Shown here: piece after piece, positions 58,737 through 64,000 of the stretch
Position numbering within the stretch: position 1 is the stretch's first letter
Layout of the letters: the number at the start of each line of letters is the position of its first letter
NCBI GenBank assembly: GCA_020725025.1
Contig: DYFV01000008.1
Location: 1-64,000 of the forward strand
DNA from: Azoarcus sp.
GTDB taxonomy: Bacteria > Pseudomonadota > Gammaproteobacteria > Burkholderiales > Rhodocyclaceae
DNA length: 64,000 bases
Direction of reading: 5' to 3'
Program-made: the position numbers and the translations under genes
The notes under the pieces: generated by a model
The model's input: the letters and a program-made list of their open reading frames with translations, nothing else
What the model was told of the DNA's origin: nothing
The model's database searches: none

Positions 58737-60854
58737 TCATACCCGAGGCGTGTCCACCGTCCAGCGCTTCAAGAAGCCCGGAGCACTGGGCGCCTCCTCG
58801 TACTGCGCGTCGCGCCGCAGATGGAGCACGAACTCGGTGCCCGCCCCTGGGGCGCTGTCGACCGTGATGCGCCCGCCGTAGCGCTCGACGATGGTGTAGC
58901 TGATGGACAGCCCCAGCCCCGTGCCGCTGCCTTTCTTGGTGGTGAAGAAGGGGTCGAAGATGCTCGAGAGGTTCTCCGGAGCGATACCGTGGCCCGTGTC
59001 GCGCACGCGCAATCTCACGCCGCACACCACCTCGGCCTCGACCCAGTCCTCGCTCGCCAGGGTGAGGGTGCCCCCCTCGGTCATCGCCTGAGCCGCGTTG
59101 ACAATAAGATTGATCAGGACCTGCTGAAGTTCGCTCCGGTTGATCTCGACCGCGGTGACGGCGGAAAGCCGCATCTCCACCTTCACCGCGCTGCGCTCGA
59201 GATGGTGTCGGGTGAGCACCAGGCAGTCGCTCACCACCACGTTCACGTCCACCTTCTCCGTGTAGCCGGCGAACTCGCCCGGCCGCGCGAACTGCAGGAG
59301 CTTGGTGACGATCTGGCGGATGCGGTCGGTCTGCTGGTGGATGAGGCGGATCTCCTGGCGGACCGGATCGGCGGCCGGACCCAGGATGTCGCGCAGCACG
59401 TCCAGGTTGCCCTGAATCACGGCGATCGGGTTGTTCATCTCGTGGGCCACGCCGGCGGTGAGCTCCCCGATGGCGGCGAGCTTCTCGCTCATCACCAGCT
59501 GCTGCTGGGCGCGGCGCAGGATCTCGTTGGCCTGGGAGAGCTCGGCCGTGCGCTCGGCCACCTTGCGGTCGAGCTCGTCGGCCCAGCGCTGCAGCTCCTC
59601 CCGCTTTGCCTGCAGGGTGTCGAGGAGATGATCGAACTCGCCGGCGAGCCGTCCCAGTTCGTCGCGGCTCGCGAGCGCCCCCACCCGCGCACCCGCGTCG
59701 CCGCCCTCCACCCTGGCGATCACCGCGTTCATGCGCTCGATGGGCCGGAACACGCTGCGTGCCCAGCGCAGGCTGAACAAAGTGCCGGCCGCACTGATGC
59801 CGATGAAGACCAGGAAGAGCGCTCCCATCGCCATGGCCTTCGCCTCGCGGAAGGGCTTTTCCAGGAAACCCACGTAGAGCATGCCGACCCGCTGGCCGCG
59901 ACCGTCGACGATGGGCTCGTAGCCCGACACGTAGTCGTCGTTCACCACGAAGGCGGTGCCGAGCCACACCTCCCCGCGCTCGAGCACCCGCTCGCGCACG
60001 GCGCGCGACACCCGGGTGCCGAGGGCGCGGGTGCCCTCGAAAAGATGCACGTTGGTGGCGATGCGGGTGTCGTCGAGGAAGAGGGTGGCGGTACCCCGGC
60101 TGCCGAGGGGCAGCGAGCCGTCGCGATAGACGATGGCGTTGAGCCGGTCGACGATCGCGAGGTTGCGGTTGAGCAGCACGCCGCCCTCCAGCACCCCCAC
60201 CAGCATGCGGCGCGCGTCGTACACCGGGGCGGCGGCGTGGATGACGAGGCCGCGCTCTTCCGCCGTGCGTGGATCCGGCGCCGCCGCGCGCGTCTCCACC
60301 AGGGGCAGGTAGGCGCGCCGGCGCAGGGACGGAGCGATGCGCTCGAGCTCCTGGGGCGACAGGCGCTCCACGGTGGTGTGGGCGGCGCCCGCGAGGGCGG
60401 CGGCGACCACCGGCCACTCGGCCCGCAGCGCCGGCAGGGGCGGATTGCCGAGGGAGCCGGCAAGCGGCCGGCCGTCGATATCCAGGAAATGGATGAAATC
60501 GAGCCCGTGGCGCACCGCCAGGCTCTCCAGCAGCGCGCCGAGCTCGCCCGGATCGGCCGTGCCGAGGCGGCTCACCAGGCGGTTGGATTCGGCCAGCCCG
60601 CGCACGTCCTGGCCGACACCCTCTCGCACCCGGTCGAAATACTCGTGCGCGGTGACGAGGTCGGAGCTGATCTTGAAGGTGAGCAGGCGCTGGTAGGCCT
60701 CGTTGCCCCAGGTCCACACCAGCCCGAGCAGCAGCGGCACCCCCAGCAGGAGCGGCGCCAGCACTAGCGCCAGGAGCTTCAGGCGGACCGAGGCACCCAG
60801 GCGCCGGGCGAGGCGCCGCGGAAGCGGCAGGCGTGCCTCGGCGTCGCCGCTCAC
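58737..60854 (-). CDS. Cache-HAMP sensor histidine kinase
   Basis: 705 residues: basic N-terminus, membrane helix at about 24-48, a periplasmic Cache-type domain of about 290 residues (ending near DGRGQRVGMLYVGFLEKPF), second helix near 338-360, HAMP, coiled coil, phosphoacceptor His471 in GVAHEMNNPIAV, and HATPase ([29 protein letters not shown]). This HAHEMNNP H-box is of the NtrB/DctB-type group that pairs with sigma54 activators. 78 bases before the regulator gene and 22 after htpX. The signal is unknown; Cache domains commonly bind organic acids. Confidence 0.92.
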   Translation of the reverse strand: MSGDAEARLPLPRRLARRLGASVRLKLLALVLAPLLLGVPLLLGLVWTWGNEAYQRLLTFKISSDLVTAHEYFDRVREGVGQDVRGLAESNRLVSRLGTADPGELGALLESLAVRHGLDFIHFLDIDGRPLAGSLGNPPLPALRAEWPVVAAALAGAAHTTVERLSPQELERIAPSLRRRAYLPLVETRAAAPDPRTAEERGLVIHAAAPVYDARRMLVGVLEGGVLLNRNLAIVDRLNAIVYRDGSLPLGSRGTATLFLDDTRIATNVHLFEGTRALGTRVSRAVRERVLERGEVWLGTAFVVNDDYVSGYEPIVDGRGQRVGMLYVGFLEKPFREAKAMAMGALFLVFIGISAAGTLFSLRWARSVFRPIERMNAVIARVEGGDAGARVGALASRDELGRLAGEFDHLLDTLQAKREELQRWADELDRKVAERTAELSQANEILRRAQQQLVMSEKLAAIGELTAGVAHEMNNPIAVIQGNLDVLRDILGPAADPVRQEIRLIHQQTDRIRQIVTKLLQFARPGEFAGYTEKVDVNVVVSDCLVLTRHHLERSAVKVEMRLSAVTAVEINRSELQQVLINLIVNAAQAMTEGGTLTLASEDWVEAEVVCGVRLRVRDTGHGIAPENLSSIFDPFFTTKKGSGTGLGLSISYTIVERYGGRITVDSAPGAGTEFVLHLRRDAQYEEAPSAPGFLKRWTVDTPRV

Positions 60855-60876
60855 CGCATCGGACCGGGCAGGCCGC

Positions 60877-61719
60877 TCACACCGCCATCGCGCGCAGCCG
60901 CGCGATCCGTTCCTCGGTGCTGGGGTGGGTGGAGAACAGCCCTCGCAGCCCGCCGCCCGAGAGCGGATTCATGATCATCATCTGGGCGGTCTCGGGGTGC
61001 GCCTCGGCGGTGTGCATGGGAATGCCCTTGGCGTAGGCGTCGATCTTCGCCAGCGCGTTGGCGAGCGCATGCGGATCCCCGGAGATCTCCGCGCCGCCGC
61101 GGTCGGCACCGAACTCGCGGGTACGCGAGATCGCCATCTGGATGATCATGGCGGCGATCGGGGCGAGCAGCATCACCAGGATCTGCAGCGCCGGATTCGG
61201 GCGGTCCTCCCCGTCGCGCCCGCCGAAGAACATGCCGAACTGGGCGAGCATGGAGATGGCGCCGGCCACCGTGGCCGACATCGTCGAGATGAGGATGTCC
61301 CGGTTCTTCACGTGGGCGAGCTCGTGGGCCATCACGCCGCGCAGCTCGCGCTCGCTGAGCATGCGCATGATGCCGGTGGTGGCGGCCACGGCGGCATGCT
61401 CCGGGTTGCGGCCCGTGGCGAAGGCGTTGGGCTGGGGCTCGTCGATGATGTAGACCTTGGGCATGGGAATCTTCGCCCGGAAGGCCAGCTCGCGCACCAT
61501 GTTGTAGAGGTAGGGGGAGGTCGCCTCGTCGACTTCGCGGGCGTTGTACATGCGCAGCACCATCTTGTCCGAGAACCAGTAGGCCCAGACGTTCATGGCG
61601 CCGCCCACGAGCAGCGCGATCAACATGCCCTGCTGGCCCCCGATCAGCGCGCCGACCGCGCCGAACAGGGCGACGATCCCCGCCATGAGAATGGAGGTCT
61701 TCATCCAGTTGCCGAACAT
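60877..61719 (-). CDS. htpX: Membrane zinc protease HtpX (paralogue 2)
   Basis: 280 residues from ATG 61719 ([20 protein letters not shown]); a TTG three codons earlier is a poorer start. Zinc motif HELAH in [14 protein letters not shown]; ligand glutamate in [14 protein letters not shown]. Two N-terminal and two later membrane helices. This is the def-fmt-htpX copy that is conserved in beta-proteobacteria; the other copy at 36.3 kb is closer to E. coli HtpX. Precedes the sensor kinase by 22 bases. Confidence 0.95.
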   Translation of the reverse strand: MFGNWMKTSILMAGIVALFGAVGALIGGQQGMLIALLVGGAMNVWAYWFSDKMVLRMYNAREVDEATSPYLYNMVRELAFRAKIPMPKVYIIDEPQPNAFATGRNPEHAAVAATTGIMRMLSERELRGVMAHELAHVKNRDILISTMSATVAGAISMLAQFGMFFGGRDGEDRPNPALQILVMLLAPIAAMIIQMAISRTREFGADRGGAEISGDPHALANALAKIDAYAKGIPMHTAEAHPETAQMMIMNPLSGGGLRGLFSTHPSTEERIARLRAMAV

Positions 61720-61788
61720 GTCAGTCAATCCTCTCCTTGCCTTCGCGCGTTGCGATCATGCTCCAAATGGGGCCGATCGCGCAGGATT

Positions 61789-62760
61789 TCAAGCCTGCCG
61801 CGACCCCGCCGGCATGGCGACGTCGCAGCGATCGCCCGAAGAGACAGGAAATCCGCGCAGAAATTCCCGCGCGGGCAGGCGCCGGCTGCCCGGCCGCTGC
61901 AGGGTGGTCAGCCGCAGGGCGCCCCGGCCACAGGCGACCACGATGCCTTCGTCGCCTACCGTGAGCACCGTCCCGGGTTCGCCCTGCCCGACCACCACTT
62001 CGGCCCCCCAGATCTTGAGGGTCTGGCCGCCCAGCACGGTGGCGGCGCCGGGAAAGGGATCGAAGGCGCGCACCGCACGGACGAGCTCGTCCGCCGGGCG
62101 CCGCCAGTCGAGCACGGCCTCCTCGCGCGAGATCTTGGCGGCGTAGGTAACGCCCTCCTCAGGCTGCGGCGTGGCCGCGAGGCCGTCCGCGGCGAGCGCC
62201 GCGAGAGCCTCCACGATCATCTGCGCGCCAAGGGCGGCGAGCTTGTCGTGCAGGGTCCCGGTGGTGTCCTCGGGTGCGATCGGCAGCGCCCGGCGCAGGA
62301 GCATCGGACCGGTATCCAGGCCCTCGTCCATCTGCATGATGGTGATGCCGGTCTCGGCGTCGCCCGCCTCGACGGCACGATGGATCGGCGCCGCGCCGCG
62401 CCAGCGGGGCAGGAGCGAGGCATGGATGTTGATGCAGCCGAGCCGCGGCAGCTCGAGCACGGCGCGCGGCAGGATGAGACCGTAGGCGGCCACCACCAGC
62501 ACGTCGGGCGCACAGGCGGTCAGTGCGGCGCGCTGCGCGGGCTCGCGCAGCCGCTCGGGCTGGTCCACCGCCAGGCCGTGGGCGAGCGCGACCTGCTTCA
62601 CCGGGCTGGGGGTGAGTTTCATGCCGCGGCCGGCGGGGCGGTCCGGCTGGGTGAGAACGAGAGGGACTTCGTAGCCGGCCGCGAGGATGGCCTCCAGGGC
62701 GGCGGCCGCGAACTCCGGGGTGCCGGCGAAGGCGACCCGCAAGGGCGTCGCCGCGCTCAC
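61789..62760 (-). CDS. fmt: Methionyl-tRNA formyltransferase
   Basis: 323 residues from GTG 62760, whose bases overlap the def stop (GTGA). Formylates initiator Met-tRNA with 10-formyl-tetrahydrofolate. Signatures: [15 protein letters not shown] at the start, [19 protein letters not shown] containing the catalytic Asn-His pair, and [14 protein letters not shown] with the catalytic Asp region. C-terminal tRNA-binding domain present. Typical in length and order. Confidence 0.95.
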   Translation of the reverse strand: MSAATPLRVAFAGTPEFAAAALEAILAAGYEVPLVLTQPDRPAGRGMKLTPSPVKQVALAHGLAVDQPERLREPAQRAALTACAPDVLVVAAYGLILPRAVLELPRLGCINIHASLLPRWRGAAPIHRAVEAGDAETGITIMQMDEGLDTGPMLLRRALPIAPEDTTGTLHDKLAALGAQMIVEALAALAADGLAATPQPEEGVTYAAKISREEAVLDWRRPADELVRAVRAFDPFPGAATVLGGQTLKIWGAEVVVGQGEPGTVLTVGDEGIVVACGRGALRLTTLQRPGSRRLPAREFLRGFPVSSGDRCDVAMPAGSRQA

Positions 62761-63260
62761 GCGGTGATCCGCGCTTTCTTGGCGAGGCGCGCCTTGATGC
62801 GGTTCAGCTTGAGCTGTGACAGGTATTCGACGAAGACCTTGCCGTCTAGGTGATCCAGCTCGTGCTGGATGCATACCGCCAGCAGGCCGTCGGCGTCGAG
62901 CTCGAAGGACTCGCCGCGCTCGTCGAGCGCACGCACGCGCACCCGCTCGGCCCGCGTGACCTTCTCGTAGATGCCCGGCACCGACAGGCAGCCTTCCTCG
63001 CAGGTCTGCTCGCCGGCCCTCTCCAGGATCTCCGGATTGATGAAGACGCGCAGACCCGACCGGTCCTCGCTCACGTCGATGACCACCACGCGCAGGTGCA
63101 CATCGACCTGCGTGGCGGCCAGTCCGATGCCCGGCGCTTCATACATCGTCTCGGCCATGTCGCGAACGAGCTGACGAACGGCATCATCCACTACCGCGAC
63201 CGGTCGGGCCCGGGTATGGAGGCGTGGATCTGGATAACGTAGTATGGGTAGGAGTGCCAT
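62757..63260 (-). CDS. def: Peptide deformylase
   Basis: 167 residues. All three motifs are present: [17 protein letters not shown] with the metal-binding Cys, and [12 protein letters not shown] with the HExxH. Removes the formyl group from nascent proteins. It is the first gene of def-fmt-htpX-kinase-regulator-mobB on the minus strand and is divergent from the LysM gene. Confidence 0.97.
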   Translation of the reverse strand: MALLPILRYPDPRLHTRARPVAVVDDAVRQLVRDMAETMYEAPGIGLAATQVDVHLRVVVIDVSEDRSGLRVFINPEILERAGEQTCEEGCLSVPGIYEKVTRAERVRVRALDERGESFELDADGLLAVCIQHELDHLDGKVFVEYLSQLKLNRIKARLAKKARITA

Positions 63261-63425
63261 AAATGCTTGCCGGGATAAGTCATTACGTGCAGAATTTCAA
63301 GCGCCTCCTCATGCCATCGGCGTGATCGGGCATTCGACACGACAGTGCGGATTGGACCCTCGTGCGGCGTGCGGCGTTCCGGCGCCGCGAGAATCCGGTC
63401 TGCTCCAAATTCGGAAGTGAGCGAA

Positions 63426-64000
63426 ATGACCCGGATTATATTCCCTCTCCTGTTCAGCGTAGCGTTCCTCCTCGCCGGTCCCGCGGCGGCGGCGGCTCCG
63501 GCCCTGGCCGACGATGCGCCGGATACCTATACGGTGGTACGCGGCGATACGCTGTGGGACATCTCCGGCCGCTTCCTGCGCGAGCCGTGGCGCTGGCCCG
63601 AAGTGTGGCGCCTGAACCGCGAACAGATCCGCAACCCGCACCTCATCTACCCCGGGCAGGTCATCGTCCTCGACCGCAACGGCCCCTACCTGTCGATCGG
63701 CCGGCGCGTGGGCGACCCCCTCTACGAAAAGCGTTTCCCGCAGGTCTACGACGAGAAGGCCGAGCAGGCCATCCCGAGCATCCCGCACGAGATCATCGAG
63801 CCCTTCCTCACCCGTCCCCTGGTGGTCGACGAGGCGAGCCTTTCCGGTGCCGGCACCATCGTCGCCACCGAGACGAGCCGCGTCTTCATGGGCGCCGGCG
63901 ACACCGTGTTCGCGAAGAACGTCAAGCCCGACACCGACGTCTGGCAGGTGGTGAGGCCGGCCACGCCGCTGGTCGATCCCGCTACCGGCGAGGTCCTGGG
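63426..64000 (+). CDS. Exported LysM-domain protein (cut by window edge)
   Basis: First 191 residues; the frame is open at the window end. Signal peptide to about residue 23, then a LysM domain DTYTVVRGDTLWDISGRFLR ... NPHLIYPGQVIVLDR at about 33-82, which binds peptidoglycan. Encoded divergently from def; in beta-proteobacteria this LysM gene normally precedes dprA. It likely acts in the periplasm or at the cell envelope; the rest of the protein is outside the window. Start ATG 63426. Confidence 0.9.
   Translation, partial: MTRIIFPLLFSVAFLLAGPAAAAAPALADDAPDTYTVVRGDTLWDISGRFLREPWRWPEVWRLNREQIRNPHLIYPGQVIVLDRNGPYLSIGRRVGDPLYEKRFPQVYDEKAEQAIPSIPHEIIEPFLTRPLVVDEASLSGAGTIVATETSRVFMGAGDTVFAKNVKPDTDVWQVVRPATPLVDPATGEVL

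Overview
This window is a high-GC, gene-dense bacterial chromosome segment. Gene order and protein character point to a betaproteobacterium, probably a respiratory member of or near the Rhodocyclales (Azoarcus/Thauera-like). The main clues are the mnmG-rsmG-parA-parB...atpI-atpB-E-F-H-A block, the def-fmt-htpX block, and a periplasmic molybdenum formate dehydrogenase with the small accessory genes typical of that class. All identifications come from reading the sequence and recognising families; no database search was run. I saw no rRNA, tRNA, insertion sequence, prophage or CRISPR array.

Layout. 1-3.2 kb: F1Fo ATP synthase genes on the minus strand, with a near-consensus promoter in front of atpI. 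3.3-4.7 kb: a UMF1-type MFS transporter on the plus strand, breaking the usual parB-atpI adjacency. 4.7-8.9 kb: parB, parA, rsmG, mnmG (minus). 9.1-12.5 kb: an Hsp20-like gene translationally coupled to a Lon protease, then cytochrome c'. 12.6-14 kb: cytochrome b561 and an exported pentapeptide-repeat protein.

14.4-30 kb is a signalling region: ercA overlapping a PAS-GGDEF-EAL protein, a hybrid histidine kinase, a free-standing exported PilJ/NarX-like sensor domain, a PAS-type chemoreceptor, and a 1,706-residue hybrid kinase overlapping a REC-EAL response regulator. 30-36 kb carries a DUF3025 protein, a DMT permease and a three-gene ABC exporter. 36-41 kb has HtpX, a Tim44-domain protein, TerC, ExoD and thiol peroxidase. 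41-45.3 kb is a tightly overlapping operon of a membrane GGDEF-EAL protein, an outer-membrane porin-like protein and a small phosphate-binding-like protein.

45.3-54.3 kb is the formate dehydrogenase cluster (minus): DUF3305, DUF3306, a polyferredoxin, a TorD-type chaperone, a Tat-target peptide, then alpha, beta, a small lipoprotein and gamma. Divergent from it run fdhD, mobA and an HTH/binding-protein regulator. 56.7-63.3 kb is a minus-strand run def-fmt-htpX-kinase-sigma54 regulator-mobB. The last gene is a LysM protein cut by the window edge.

The genes suggest two themes. One is respiratory electron transport: formate oxidation, molybdenum cofactor handling (fdhD, mobA, mobB), c- and b-type cytochromes and ATP synthase. 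The other is dense cyclic-di-GMP and two-component signalling, with three EAL or GGDEF-EAL proteins and three histidine kinases in 64 kb. The best candidates for undescribed biology are the GGDEF-EAL/porin/binding-protein operon, the ercA/c-di-GMP overlap, the exported PilJ-only protein and the polyferredoxin and lipoprotein of the formate dehydrogenase cluster.
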